Assembly (NCBI RefSeq): GCF_963966145.1
Contig: NC_091046.1
Coordinates: forward strand, 12,338,001 to 12,402,000
Direction of reading: 5' to 3'
Source of the DNA: Tenebrio molitor
Lineage: Eukaryota > Arthropoda > Insecta > Coleoptera > Tenebrionidae
Length of the DNA stretch: 64,000 nt
Notes under the pieces: generated by a model
The model's input: only the letters and a program-made list of their open reading frames with translations
The model's database searches: none
What the model was told of the DNA's origin: nothing
Position numbers and translations under genes: made by a program
In this document: positions 11,630-24,845 of the stretch, piece after piece
How positions within the stretch are numbered: position 1 is the first letter of the stretch
Layout of the letters: each line of letters opens with the position of its first letter

Positions 11630-14611
11630 TAAATGAGATAAATCAAATAAAATCTCAGCTAAACTTTGATTTATTTGAAAATAGTTTATTACAATTTTGG
11701 TGGGGGGTTAATTTTGCCGCTAGGTATAGTGTAGAATAAAAATGATAAGAACTGTACCAATTCAAACTATGGCAAATTATTAAGCAAGCAACGGTAAATG
11801 AACAACTTTCTACAGAAAGATGGCTATTCTAATTTTCTGTTAATATTTAAAATCAAAAAGTTTAACTCAAATGTACATAACATTCTGAGTTTCATTTGAA
11901 ATATGTAATTCATTTCCAATCTAACTCGTATGGAGTTAAAATATTTGAAAGATTTTTAAATTTAATTTTGAAAAAGTTTACAATCAGAGATTAAAAAAAA
12001 AATGTAAAAGCCTGCAAGAGCAATTTTTCAAAGCAATTGTTAAATATACTTTCTTGATACAACTTCGGCTTTGGCTGGTGTGCACTTTTATCCAAGTATT
12101 TACCATTACAAATTAAACAGGAAGCACAAAAATGGACTGGGTTGGTCGTCTCTAAGAATGCAAACATTTTGGTACTACATTTTTGTATACATACTTAAGT
12201 CATATTTAAAAATATTGAACAAAAATCGCCACGTAAAGCCAGACTCATTTTTCATTTTTCAATTCCTTGTTGGCGATTTTCTGGATTTTTTAGGCAAATT
12301 ATGGCAAACTGACTAAGTGACAATTTAATTAAGACACGGGTGATTAACTAATTTAGTGACATCATTATTTTCATAGCAGAGAATGTAATTAAACACCCCT
12401 TCATCAACCACTTGAACAGTGATTGATGAGTATTTAAACGAATCGGGTCGATTTAAGCAAAATGCTTCGTAATGGGGATGCATTTTATCAAACTGAAATT
12501 TCAGTATCGCTTGTCATGCACTAAATCGAATCTTCTTTTAAAATTGGTAAAGTAGCGAAGAGGTCGATTTAGTTGGCACTCTTCGAGATTACAAAATAGG
12601 TGATAACGTTTCCTAAACATTTGGTGTTAAAATGGCTATTTTTAAAGTGACACGATTCGAAATCACATTTGATACGGCGATTTACGCAGTTGCCAATAAA
12701 AAAAATTATCGTCTGGCGCTCCAACACACGTGTTTTAAATAAATACGAATTTTGTATTTCTCCCGAGAATAACGGATGCATTGTCGAAAAGGAAAATCCC
12801 GATTCTAATCGAGTTGCCGGTGACGCAAGTCCCATTCATTTTTATTGGTTCTTCATTCATGGCTCTAAAATGCGTTTAATTCAAAAACGCGCTGTCGGAC
12901 AATCATTAAATTGAGAAATGGTAATTCGGACGGTGGGGCCCCATTGTTGGTGTCCAGGCGGGTGTCTTGCTGAGTCTGTGAATGCGTGCACGGTGGATAT
13001 ACCGTGGCCGTGGTGCAAGTAAGCCTCCTCTCGATGACGGCGCGGCCACAAAGCATTGACCCCGATATGTGCACGGCGCCTCGCACTCGTCGGCTACATT
13101 CCGCCACCGCCACCATACTCCAGCACTGCCAATCAACCGCCACACCGGCGTCTAAAATCCCACATACGCACCAGACCATCTTCATTTGCATACATCATCC
13201 GCGCTGCCCACGGCCGTGCGACACCGTTGCCGATTTCGAAAAAAACTGACAACAATCACTAATTTTCGCTAGAACTTGATGCAGAGAAGCTCAGACGGTT
13301 TGGTTTCTTTGCGAAAAAAGGTGCAAGTTTTTCTCTGTGATTGATTGCCATGACGAGAGTTGTAAGTGGTAACACTACAAGTGTTTGTCTTTCAACTTAT
13401 CAACTTTCAGATGATCAGATACAGTTTTACTATTTACAGTTAATTCATGCAACAGGTACAAAAATAGTTGTACATAGTAGTAATTCTACCCACACAAATC
13501 TGGCTTCTATTTTTTCTTTCTCTTTTTTATCATTTCTGTCTTCTCTCTTATTACAAGGCGCCCATGCTATTATGTTCCAGATTTTCTCCAACTCTTTAAT
13601 TTTTCACACAAGTTGTACTGCTTTTTTCTTTATAATTTATAATTCTACACTTCCTTATCTTCCAATTATTCCTTCGTTTCCACAAATTACTTTTGCATCT
13701 GTTTTCGTATAGGACAACTTTTACCTTCCAGAATTCGTCTGCTCTCGATCAGTTTAATCATAAAACTATTGTTTTTCTTTCTGTTATCTATCTAGAACTT
13801 GGCACCAGTATTACAAAATAAATTTGTTACAAATTTTTCCTTCTAAAGTTTCCTAATTTATTTTTCTGTCTTGTCAATTTTGAACTAAATTCAAATACGA
13901 CAAAATAACAATTATTCTTCTAACAATATTGTGTCAAATTCTTTAAAGATTGTTGTTATAAAGTCCTGAGTTTAGTACAAGCTCTACTCTTAAAAATTGA
14001 CCTTGTACCATAACCCCTTGGGTTCAGGTCTGGTGCGTATGGAGGCTATTCTGCAGCGCTGACAAAGTAGGCAATATGTGTCTGTTTCTTTTGTTCTATA
14101 AGGTGAAGTAATCTTGTTGAAATCACTAATACTCATCAATGCTGTTGATAAATTATAACACATTTTTTTGTTTTAATGAACACTGGCTTTTAGTAAAGTA
14201 CATAGGTATGTCTGAAAACAGGAATAATTTATTTACATGGCCATTCTTAAGTAATTTAATACAATAAAAATCAAGGAATGGTTTAGTATATCAAGAAAGG
14301 TTAAACACCTAAACAGTATACTCCGTGTAATCCGTTCCGAATGTGGCATTTACAGATGCAGACGGTAACTGAATATTTGCCATTTTTAACTGTACTTATT
14401 TAGATTTATAATTCATTCGGTTCCTTCATAACAAAAAGCAATTGTAGCATTTACGGTTGTTATGAAAATATTGAAGAAGTGTTTCTGCAATCAATGATTT
14501 CTTATCTGCAATTTCATTGACAGCAAATATTGATATTTTGAAATCAAAATAATTTGTATTGTCTTTTTTCAAAAAAAATTAGAGCTTGAACTGATAAATA
14601 TAATCGCTGTA
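11630..14611. other. Intron with one CpG island, otherwise nothing recognised
   Basis: AT-rich apart from the island at 12920-13255. A pyrimidine-rich frame at 13341-13712 looks like low-complexity sequence rather than a gene. Confidence 0.4.
12920..13255. promoter_or_regulatory. CpG-rich island inside the intron
   Basis: About 330 bases rich in G+C and CpG (for example gacggcgcggccac near 13036) interrupt AT-rich intron. Frames on both strands stay open because of composition. A donor-like site, GTGCAA/GTAAGC, lies on the plus strand near 13018, and ACG/GTATAT lies on the minus strand. Neither gives the phase-1 junction needed for exon 2. It may be an alternative promoter, an enhancer or a non-coding exon. 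Confidence 0.3.
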
Positions 14612-14613
14612 TA

Positions 14614-15089
14614 CAGGATATTTCACAAGTGGTAATGAGCCCGGCGGAATTGAAAATGCAACCCATAATACATCTCCAAAGTTAACGTGGCTATTTTAAA
14701 TATCGTATTGTTTTAAATTGAAATTATGCATCCACTGCTTCTTGCTTCCAATAATTTTATTTGTCACAACTGACAACAAAAAAGTTAAAATACGACGATT
14801 AAAATGTATTGGAACGACAAGAAAACAGATATGATTCTGATTTTAGGGCGAATGTAATAAAACTGCCTCTGCCGTTGCGCGTTTATGCAAACAATAAACA
14901 TTTTCCCAAAAACTCTTTGTTTTTTCACAATTTCATTTAACCAAGCGAATATGACATTTACGAAACCGCACAGTTAACTGTTTTACGTTTTTTAATTCAA
15001 AAAATAAATATCCACGTTAGCTTTGCAAATGTATTGTGGGTTGCATTTCCAATTCCGTCGGGCTACATTATCACTCGTTAAATACCCTG
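14614..15089. mobile_element. MITE, family A, copy 1
   Basis: This 476-base element is flanked by TA. Its inverted ends are about 80 bases long, left CAGGATATTTCACAAGTGGT and right ending GTTAAATACCCTG, and both carry GAGCCCGGCGGAATTG-like and GCAACCCACAATACAT-like blocks. The interior matches the copy at 23734-24188 in the opposite orientation. No coding sequence remains. Confidence 0.8.
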
Positions 15090-15091
15090 TA

Positions 15092-17312
15092 TGTTGCAAT
15101 TAACAAGATACTGAAAGAAAGATCTACATGTTACATCAGAAAATGTCGTCTGTGACTTTAAAAGTTAGGACAAGATGTCATCCAGGTGTTCTACAGACAG
15201 ATTTAAATTAATCCCGTGAGCTTTGTAAATGCTGATTTAATTATTAATAACGAGTACAAGAATGTTTCCATAAAATATGTTGAAAAGTATGTAAACATGT
15301 TTTAAAATTATCATGATAAACATTTAATATTTATAATACAATTATGTATGTTTAAAACAATGTATGATCAAGAGTTGTGAAAAAGATTTTAAAACTTATT
15401 GTATCGTCCATCATGGACTGTCATGAAGAAACAAATTAATCAATCACAAATTATTTTGGTTTCAGAACGAACAATAACACGGTAATTCGCAAATTCAAAG
15501 TTAGGTTATGTGAATCTTATCTATGGTTATGTGTAATGACACTAATGACTAATGACTAATTGACTAATGATGTTAGGCTGGGCTACACTACACGTTTTCG
15601 ATGTTTTTGTTTTTTGAATTTTTGCAGTTGCTTTTGACCATGAATTCTTTGAAACATACGGTATATTTCACACTCTAGAATATTAACTTTTAACTTATAT
15701 CTACCAAGTACATACATATATACGTACAATTTACATAACATAATAAACAGAAATAAAGAAATCATTTTTATAATTTAAATATTATTTGTTATAAGTATAA
15801 TTTTTATTTAAAAAAGTGTTAATCCGTTGTTCATAAACGAAACCAGAACAGTCAACAAGATAAACGAACCTATTCGAAAAGATGATACTTATCATCATCA
15901 ACGTGTCTTAACATTTCATTAAATACTTTTATTTTCTTAAACGAATTATTTAGATTTAGGATATCTGGAGATCGCTGGTGGTCTAAGTGGCCTATGTACC
16001 ACCCCCATTACAAGGGGGCGGTATAAACATCTGTTTCTGGAAAACGATCTGCTTCCTACCGTCACAAACACTCAGTTCAACAGCGACATTATTAAAAGCA
16101 AAATAAATTAATTTGAAATTAGTCCCTCGGGCACCACTATTTATCATATAGCCACTCTTAGGTGACTACAGATGGTGTGTTACTGTGTTAAATACTGACC
16201 TTAATAAAATGTACTTCTGGCAACTGGAAAGAGTATTGGCCAAGAACCGGAAGTTAACCCAACCGAAACGGTTTTGGCCACTTTGTAGCATCATCAAAGT
16301 GTTACCAGAATAGCTGCCATCAAAAGTGCATAACAATTTTCCGGTGTTCCTTGGTCGGCCGTCTTTTATTAGCCAACTCGTGTAATTATTTTGGCCAAGC
16401 CCGCGCGTGCACACCCCTGGGTCATTAAATTAAATACGGCGTGCATACAAAAGCCACCTAAGTGTGCACACAAACAACGCCTAACTAGATGGAGTTCCTA
16501 ATAGGATTGCAAGTCTCATTACCATGCTACCGATAGCTCGTTATTAACGCGACCACGTATTTCAAATGCTGCCCACAACATGTTCAAACGTACGACGGAT
16601 GGACGGCAAACCTGATGAAATTGGTTGATCGCTCGCCTGTGACACCAACAGTTCTATCTAATCCAGCGTTTTTGTTTGTCATGGTAAGTAGTGTCAGCGT
16701 CACCAAGAAAAAAGAACACTCTCAATGGACCTTATTAAGACGTACACAATGTAACAAAAAGGACACGCGACTGATAAACTGAATTCTAAATTGGACGCTC
16801 CTACAGTACTCAGCAGAGGAAGCATTACGTAAGTGTGTAATGGGAATCATGAAAAAATGACACCGAAAGTTTAAAAATAAAATTCGGGTTCAATCACCTG
16901 GTCCAGTTTTCGGGAAAATTTCAAAGAAAATGAAAAAAAAAACATTTCTGCTTGACGTAATGTATGATGCCGACAAAAAGTTACCACTAAAGTTTGTTTA
17001 ATTTGAAAACGAGGTTTATTTAAAGATCTGCAATAAATGTATGTATTTTCGATGTAGCTTTTGATGAGTCAAAACATTTTCCAACTGATTTATTCCCACT
17101 TTTTAAACAAATTGAATTCAAATAAACTAACTTCATTTTTTACAGTACATGTTTGGTCTTTGGTCTTTGATTTTTCTGTTGAAATTACTATAGAAATTCT
17201 TCAATTTTACAATCTGTCATGTTATAAAATAAAGTCTCAAATAAGATAAGTGCATACCAGGAATTAAGTTATTTTCATACGCTTGTTACATATTTAGTTT
17301 GTTCAATATTTA
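15092..17312. other. Intron, no element recognised
   Basis: Contains a short tandem repeat at 15537-15575 and a minus-strand 82-codon frame at 16166-16414 without supporting evidence. Confidence 0.4.
15537..15575. repeat. Short tandem repeat (CTAATGA)
   Basis: About four imperfect copies of CTAATGA in a row (for example ACTAATGACTAATGACTAAT). Confidence 0.7.
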
Positions 17313-17314
17313 TA

Positions 17315-17997
17315 CAGGGTCTATCAGAACTGGCGGACCAAAATAATACGGTGAATTCATCATCTTCTGAGAATAATAGGAACACTGTAAAAAAAAATCT
17401 ATCTTAAATAGTGATTAGGAAAGAAGCAATTTAAACTGACCAATCCTGTTGTTGATGTTAAGTTACCTATAAATCAGTTTTCCTGCTTTATTTGTAACTA
17501 TGGATGCATTTCAAATGATGCATGATATGCATTGTTGGGAATCCGCATTGTTTGTGCAATGACGGACGTTTTTAGGTTATAGTATTTTTCAGGTTATAGT
17601 ATTTCTGCTAGGATGTTCCCTATTGGGAAAACGTACCTACTGCGTACTCCTGAGCAGCAACTGTGGCACTCTCATCACACTGTCCATATAAGACAAGCAT
17701 AAGAAAATATTCTGAAGAAGTAAACATTAAGCGTTTTTAATGACTTTTGTAATTGTCAGAAATAATTTATTATGACATAATATTCAATTATTATGTCTTT
17801 GCAACAACCAAATTTGTTTCAATAGTTACTAATATAATTTTTTAAGGTTATTTTATATCTACACGCGATTGGTCAATTAACAACGTTCTTATTTTAAAAT
17901 CCAATGAGAATGGGTTTTTAAAAATATTTTTCCTATTATTCCCAGAAGATGATGATTTCACCGTATTATTTTGGTCCGCCAGTTCTGATAGACCCTG
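17315..17997. mobile_element. Inverted-repeat DNA element, 683 bases
   Basis: TA-flanked, with terminal repeats of about 75 bases: left CAGGGTCTATCAGAACTGGC, right the reverse complement, both continuing through GGACCAAAATAATACGGTGA. The repeat is nearly perfect, suggesting recent movement. The interior shows no transposase. Confidence 0.85.
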
Positions 17998-18865
17998 TAT
18001 TACAAATGAAATAAAACCACATGTTTTATGCACTTATAAAGTAAAAGACAAATTGTATAGTTCACTCAAGTTGCAAAGAACCACTTGTCATTTGCAACAG
18101 CATTTTTTCAATATTTTTGAATCAAATTAAGGCACAATGGGACCAGAAAATCATAGTTTTGATTGAATATTTTCACTTATAATATCCCAAGTGCATGATT
18201 ATTTCCGGATATTAATCAATGCACGAGGGCATATTCGGTAAGAAAATCGCAAGGACACGGACATTATGCTCTTAAATGATAAATTTCTGACAAAAAAAAA
18301 TCAAGTTGTATAACAGAATTATTCTTGACAAAGGAAAAAAATTGAGATTTTTAACAAATAAATGATTTTGATTGGCTGAAAAAATTTCCACTTATTAATT
18401 TCATGTTGAGTTAGCTAGGTGCAAAAATTTCCAGGAAATCTCTATACTGTTATAGAAACGACACCGAATTCTGTTTTTCTATTGGCTATTTTTAAGTGTC
18501 GTGCGATTTTCCATATAAGTACGGTTTTAAAGTACATAATTTCAAATGACTAATGCCATAAAAGTGCTGTTGCAAAAGCAAAGTGGCTTTTTGCAACTTA
18601 AGTCAACTATATGAACAAACAAGATGCTGAAAGAACAAAAAAAAAGTTTTTTGGAAAAATATTGGGAGAGTTTATTTTTTCATGTTCTACAGACACATTT
18701 TTGTAGAGTGAAAAAATGAAAATTTTTGTCGTTGGAAGTTTTTCGTTGCCTCTTTTAGTTTTCGATACAATCAAAAGCAAAAACAAAAAAAAAGAGAAAA
18801 ACGGATTTTCATGAGGTGATCTCAATCCTCAATTATTGTGCAGTTCATTTCTTGTGAGTGTTTAT

Positions 18866-19070
18866 AACGTCTGTTCAAAAACATTTGTGGTCGAGTGGTT
18901 TGGTGCTTACTTTTACGTATGGCGTAAATGTCCCAAATAGTTCGTAAAACAGAAGGATATCGACCATCAATATAAATTTCAGAAACCGTTGAAAGAATCA
19001 ACAAGAAAGTTTTCAAATATGTAGCAATAATCGTACCTCGGATAAACCTCATAGGTTACGATATTGTCAC
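18866..19070. repeat. Mixed transposon fragment
   Basis: The left part (GTTCAAAAACATTTGTGGTC, then a match to ggtgcttactttta) resembles the terminal repeat of the element at 26290-27066. The segment 18984-19066 (containing AATAATCGTACCTCGGATAA) is about 90 percent identical to 20933-21012 inside another element. It is probably a decayed, rearranged copy of a related DNA transposon. Confidence 0.5.
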
Positions 19071-19084
19071 TGCGCAAAGCTAGT

Positions 19085-19955
19085 GAAGAGAATGAGTGGA
19101 AGTGGAAAGGAAGGAAGGTAGAACGAGTGAGCGAGTTCAAGTAATTAGACTAGACCTTCAACGAGAGAGCCACGGATAAGGAACACATGAGAGAGGTAGC
19201 GAGGAAGACAAACAAGGTAGTGGGATGCGCGTGAGAAATAGGAGAGAGAAAGTGGAGAGGTGATAATGTTTGAAAGTATGGTAGAGAATGTATCGATGTA
19301 CGGGGCGAGATTTGGGGATGGAAGGAACAGGAGGAGGTAGAGAGAGTACAAGAAAAATATTTGGGATGGCTGCTAGGAGTGGACAGAGAAACGCCAGGTT
19401 ACATAGTGCAAGAGGGGCAGGCTGCGAGTGAAAGCAGGAAAAAGGGCGGCAAAGTTTAAGGACAAAATGGATTGAAAGGAAGAGTGCAGTATATTGACAG
19501 AATGCTGGGGGGAAAAGAAAAAGAACAAGGAATAGGAAAGAGGGAATTAATACCAGAGGAACGGGTATGCCAGTGAAGAAGTGGAAAGATTGAGAGCGAA
19601 AGGAAGACGAATGAATGCAGAGCTGAGTGAAAGGAACAAAGACACGAACAAGCAAGAAAGGAAAGAGAGAATCAAAGAATGAAGGTACAACAGGGAGTAT
19701 GAGAGGTGCACGACAGAGGAAGTTCCGGAGAATCTGGGAAAAGAGAGTGCAAAAGAGAGAAAACAGGTATTGGACGGAAGGAGAGGAGAAAAGGTGCAGA
19801 ATGTGCTACGAGGAGAAAGAGAATGGATGAGATGAAATGAGAAAAAGGAACGGGGAGAAATATTGAATGAAGACGGAAGGGAGATAGGATGGATGAAAGA
19901 GATATGGAACCGGAGGGACAGAGTAGAAAAAGAAAGGGGTGGGAGATAGAAAGAA
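19085..19955 (+). pseudogene. 3' end of a non-LTR retrotransposon (ORF2 C-terminal part), decayed
   Basis: This strongly purine-rich plus-strand segment encodes, in shifting frames, the region after a reverse transcriptase. Recognisable stretches are EQEEVERVQEKYLGWLLGVD and TPGYIVQE near 19330-19410, NGYASEEVERLRAKGR near 19560, KQERKERIKE near 19650, and near 19760 ENRYWTEGEEKRCRMCYEE, the start of the cysteine-rich (CxxC...) C-terminal knuckle. After a further frameshift comes GEILNEDGREIGWMKEIW near 19855. I recognise this as the 3' part of an I/R1-like LINE common in insect genomes, including ants. Stops and frameshifts are scattered, the reverse transcriptase and endonuclease domains are absent, and an expected stretch before ENRYW is deleted. 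It is 5'-truncated and inactive. Confidence 0.8.
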
Positions 19956-20755
19956 AAATTTTTATTTATTTTTTTGGAATTGTTATTTTTATGTTTAGAT
20001 AAAATTGTTACCAGGAATCCGAAAGCCCGTAGAGCAATTAAAGCACTAGTCGAATCAACAGAAAACTTCAATTTTTCACAATAAATGAAAGTGTGGTCAG
20101 GTTCTGTATCTGAAGAATTTGTCAACTAAAAAGACGATTCACGTTTGAAGAGAGAGAAAACCCCACGGGCCTGCTTGAGCACAAATTTATTTGAAAGCTC
20201 GTTACTTTGTTGTGGATTATAAAATATTAAAAAATCGACATGTGTTCCATAGGTACAGTACAAACTCCTTGGGTCGCGGAAGACAATTTAATTTAGATTA
20301 TCAAAAAGCATTAATTAAGTCGAATTGAACATTTCAATCAATTTTGTTTTTTATACATACTTTTATAGTTAAACCTTTCTAGAAAGAATTCAAAGAAAAA
20401 AGTTTTTGAAATGGTTTTGGTATAAGTTTAAACGCAGTTTATGTCATGTGCCAAGCCGTGGATTGATGAAATTCAATATCTTGATCAGATCCTAAGTATA
20501 GAAGTTGCTGTTCCAAAATATAAATTCAAGAACAGAAACTGTTATATTAATTTTATTAATTAATATATGACATTAAAATTTACGTTCGAATTGATTTACA
20601 CCGGTCATTGTTTAAAGTTGTTTACTACTATTCCTTCACTTGAATCAAATACAAATAAACCGAAAGTGTTAGTTGTATGATCTAATTTCAAATCTAAGCA
20701 CCTCAGTAAAGCTACCAATTTCTTATTTTATTTTTATATTACAATTTATAACATA

Positions 20756-21320
20756 CAGGGTGAAATCGAAATACATCAGAATATTAAAACTCTAGGATCT
20801 TCAGACGAATTGTGAAAATCATGTGTATTCAGTTTTGCGCTATAGATCCGCAGGAGGGAAGACATGCCATGTACAGTTCAAGCACAAAACTACGCCACTG
20901 ATATTACATCAAATCAAGAATAGTAAGATTAAAACCATTGAAAGAATCAACAGAAAAGTTTACAACTAGCAATAATCGTACCTCGGATAAACCTCATCGG
21001 TTACGATATTGCGAGTGCAACGCAAAAAAAGTGTTTGGTTCTCATTCACAGTACATATTCTTACACGTTTTTGCGGCTCTGTGTTTTTGGGACATTTAAT
21101 TCATAGTAAGGTTTTGGAGTTCCTGTTTTTAAAGCGTTTTTGCGGCTCTTCATGTTTTAATTTATTGAGAGCTTCCAGAAGCGTCTCGTTCGGAATGGAA
21201 TTAAGTTAAATTGGACTTTATACATTTAAAACCACATTTTAACCACACTCTTCGGTTTATTCACTGATTGCAGATACATACTATGGTTTGCCTATTATGA
21301 TGCATTTCAATTTCACCCTG
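20756..21320. mobile_element. Inverted-repeat DNA element with weak ends
   Basis: The left end CAGGGTGAAATCGAAATACA and right end GCATTTCAATTTCACCCTG are imperfect inverted repeats of about 28 bases, with a TA before the left end. It carries the 80-base block shared with 18984-19066. No readable transposase remains. Confidence 0.6.
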
Positions 21321-21323
21321 TGT

Positions 21324-23731
21324 ATATTAGTAAACGAGTACCTATTTGTAAGAAATAAAATTAAAACTGCAACAATTTTAGTGAAACTTTTGTCAGTAAT
21401 ATGTATATTTAAAATCTGAAAACTGCTCATGCTCCGGTATAGCACTTCTATACTTAGACACGTGACAATCACGTTTGTCTTCCTGTGTGGGAATTTCTTT
21501 CTGTTCGAATCGGAAAGAGTCGCCGAGTAACTAGGAACACTGCGGTCATTGTTGAAGAATTGGCGCCAGTTGTTTTTCAATGTTAATGTGTACATAAGTT
21601 TTATTTTATGTTCATGCAACTAACATCGACATAAATATTTACTGACAGATAAATATTTTCTACTAATCACCTTCTACTTAACAAGACTCTATCACATTAT
21701 AAACTGGTAAACACACATGATAGGTATTACACAAAAATTAAGCAATTGTGGATACTAAATCTTTTGAAACATACCCAAACCGCTGGAGGGATCTGTCGTT
21801 TACAATGTTGCCAACAATTCATCAAAAAAATCATAAACCTAAATCATGATTCTAATTTTTCTGTGCTGAATTTCTCAAATTGCATGCAACTTACATGAGG
21901 AATTCCAAATTGCTATTGCGGCATTGTCAATGCGCTAGGCCAGAAAATTATGTGGGAAACCGCTATATTAGTCATGTTTCAGGTTAGCATTGAATTCAAT
22001 AGGCACATACCACGTATTCGAAGTAAATAAAATAAGACTATTGAATTGCCATATCCTCATTAAGCCTATTGTGTTGGTCAACCACATGGTATTTGTAAAT
22101 AATTGAATTCGTTCACAAAGGTAATGAATGAGTAAAATATGACTACAACATTACGAATCTAAGTTTTTCAGTCATGAATGAATGCTTCTCTCTATTCCAG
22201 TGAAAGTTATCCAATAAATCAATCACATCTTTTTCTGAAACGAAGACTCGACAAGGACATTAAAATAACAACAATCATTGTTTTCTATATTGAAAATTAC
22301 GTCTTACTTATTTTTTGTATTTTTAATTTTTACGTTTTAGCGATTTCATAAAAACTTTTAAAAACTAATACAGATGAATGGCGCCACTGCCATGCGGTTT
22401 ATATTGTTCGACAAAGCCGCACATTTGTTACCGACTAAATTAAAAATTAAAACATGTCAATTAGCAATTAACGTTTTTAGTAGTTATAATTTGGATTAAC
22501 TCCGAGTAGCACATTTTTTTGTCAACAAAACTCGGATAAAATTAGAGTCGCTAACGTAATCGTGTCGATATAAAAACCTGGATTTACTTAAAGCATCACA
22601 AATCTTGTCGGCAATAATTAAAAGTTGCCAATGGTGTTTCTCAATCGGCTAAAAACAAGGAAACAAACATTAATGAAAACCACATTCACAGAAGTGTTTC
22701 CTTATGCTCCGTTTATGTCCGCGAAAGAACCGAGATTAGAATGAACAGTTAGAACTATGGCGAAATGTTAAATTTTTCAAAAGGAAATAACGCCACACAA
22801 TGGAACCATTGTTGTCGCCAAATCACTGTTATTCACACTTGACACGATAAGTACGGGAGTAATAAAATCTAACAATAAATATTATAATCATAAGGTTGTA
22901 AACGCTGAAGATCGTATTTATGACCTGAAATGGCCATAATTTCTCATAAACACAATCAGGCTGTAAGCAATTAATTTGCACTTGTTGAATTTACTGCTCT
23001 TTGCAACAATAAATAAGTCGGGGATTTTCGCCGGATGCAATTGCATTAATGTGCATTTTATTGCTTTCTCAATTTCAAATTTAAATTCTCACTTGAGCTC
23101 GTAAATTGCAATATGTACTTCTATTTCTAGGTCTGCAGAAGTTGTTGGCTTTTGTCAAGTGCGTGGTCAACTACACCGACAATTCAATTTTATGGAATAC
23201 TTTATTATGGTGACGAAAATCAGTGTGAAGGGGCGGAAAATACAACGAAACATTAAAAGTCGTCACAATCCTCAATTTAAAAAAGAAGTTTTCAATTTGG
23301 CAATCACTCTTGTTTAACTCATAGGTACAGAAAACTTCCTAATGAAGATTATTCGAGGGAAAATTGGTAAAAGCTAAAGATTTCTGAAAATGCTATTTGG
23401 ACAACAATGAAAAAGTGGAGAACGAGATCTCTCTTCAACGGAAATTGTTGTGGAGGCAACAAATGAATTACGACACCTGAGAATCTATTCATTGGAATTG
23501 AACGAATCCAGAAGGGAATCTTTATTAGTTTTAGCCATGGACCTAGTATTGTTAATAGTAATAGAATAAACCTTCATGGTTTCAACCGTTGCACCGGGTT
23601 TGCATAGTGAGTGCGGAAAAAAACACCTCATATACGACGAAAAAGTTTTTTTGGACGAAACAGCAGATCCATCCAAATTCGAACCAGAATTCAAGAAGGA
23701 AATTTGTGCGGCGATAACGGAGAATGGCATA
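21324..23731. other. Intron, no element recognised
   Basis: AT-rich. Minus-strand frames at 21281-21619 and 23485-23788 show no similarity or splice context. Confidence 0.4.
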
Positions 23732-23733
23732 TA

Positions 23734-24188
23734 CAGAGTATTTCATGAGTGATAATGAGCCCGACGCTATTGGAAATGCAACCCACAATACATTTGCAAA
23801 TTTAACGTGGATATTTGTTTTTTGATTTAAAAAACATAAAACATGGTTAGCTGTGCAATTTCGTAAATTTTGATATAAACGTCATTCGCTTGGTCAAATG
23901 AAATTGTGAAAAAAAGAAAAGTTTTTGGGCAGAAGCATTTTTGTCTGTTTTCTCATCGTTCGAATACATTTTAATCATCGCAGTTTAACTTTTTCGTAAA
24001 CGTCAGTTGTGACAAATAAAACCCTTAGAAGCAAACCCATCATGGACTCATCATTTCATTTTAAAACAATACAATATTTGAAATAGCCTTGTTAACTTTT
24101 CTCAAAGTTAACAAGGCTATTTCAAATATTGTATTGTGGGTTGCATTTTTAATTCCGCCGGGCTCATTATCACTCGTGAAATACCCTT
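23734..24188. mobile_element. MITE, family A, copy 2, with a perfect central palindrome
   Basis: The left end is CAGAGTATTTCATGAGTGAT after TA and the right end is CACTCGTGAAATACCCTTTA. The interior is the reverse orientation of 14614-15089 (compare ATACATTTTAATCATCG). The right arm is extended by the palindrome at 24066-24137. Confidence 0.8.
24066..24137. repeat. Perfect 34-bp palindrome with a 4-base spacer
   Basis: Arms 24066-24099 and 24104-24137 are exact reverse complements (core GAAATAGCCTTGTTAACTTT) separated by TCTC. The outer part belongs to the terminal repeat of the surrounding MITE. Confidence 0.9.
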
Positions 24189-24224
24189 TATTTAAAACTT
24201 TTATAAACCAGTAATAATTACAGT

Positions 24225-24845
24225 TATAGTAGGCCCAGAAATATAGTGATTTTATGGACTTAGGCCGATAATTTCTTTACAATTTTGGGGTCACTTTTAT
24301 TAGATACCAACTTGAAGAGAGTTATAAATCTTCTATGACAGATGTTTTTGAGTCGTCTGAAAATGGACCATCGGAGACAAAGGTAGGTAAAGCCCAGTCG
24401 CGCGACGGGTGTCAGTAGCTTATTGCCCTACCACCACTGACCACCTCAAGTTAATGTACTATTGCGGGCAAAAAAGGTGGGACAGTTTTGAAAATTTCGA
24501 TGTAGTTCAAACTTTATTGTCATTTTTTTTGACACTATTCTAGCTGACAGTTTAAAATTTTATTTTATACTCCTATTTTCCTTTTCCAAATGCCCTCTTC
24601 TTTTGATAAAGGTAGATTTTGATTCGGACTTTGCATTAAATAAATATTCACTACGTGCTTACTTACAATCATTCCCTACAACCTACAATAGTTAATGACA
24701 ACGTCAATCAATTCAAAGTAGGGTTGGAATCAGATAAAGGTTATTTCACATTAAAAGTCAAGACAATGACGTTGATGTCCCACTTTTTTTGCCCGCAATA
24801 GTACTCCATCCCTCATAAAATCACTATATTTCTGGGTCTACTATA
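24225..24845. mobile_element. Outer inverted-repeat element interrupted by a MITE
   Basis: The ends share TATAGTAGRCCCAGAAATAT followed by agtgattttatg, inverted, over about 32 bases. The element is split by the insertion at 24459-24801, so the original was about 280 bases. It abuts the family A element closely (about 36 bases away). Confidence 0.7.
24459..24801. mobile_element. MITE, CTATTGCGGGCA family, nested
   Basis: TA-flanked, 343 bases. Left end CTATTGCGGGCAAAAAAGGT, right end TTTTTTTGCCCGCAATAG. The terminal and subterminal parts resemble the element at 45347-45715 (shared TTTATTGTCAT and matching right flank). No coding sequence. Confidence 0.8.

Noticed and set aside
16166..16414. 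82-codon minus-strand frame
   Set aside because: No similarity, no splice sites, and length is within chance for this window.
19145..20125. Minus-strand frames of 165 and 192 codons, Phe/Ser/Leu/Pro-rich
   Set aside because: They are the reverse complement of the purine-rich LINE coding strand, which carries the recognisable protein.
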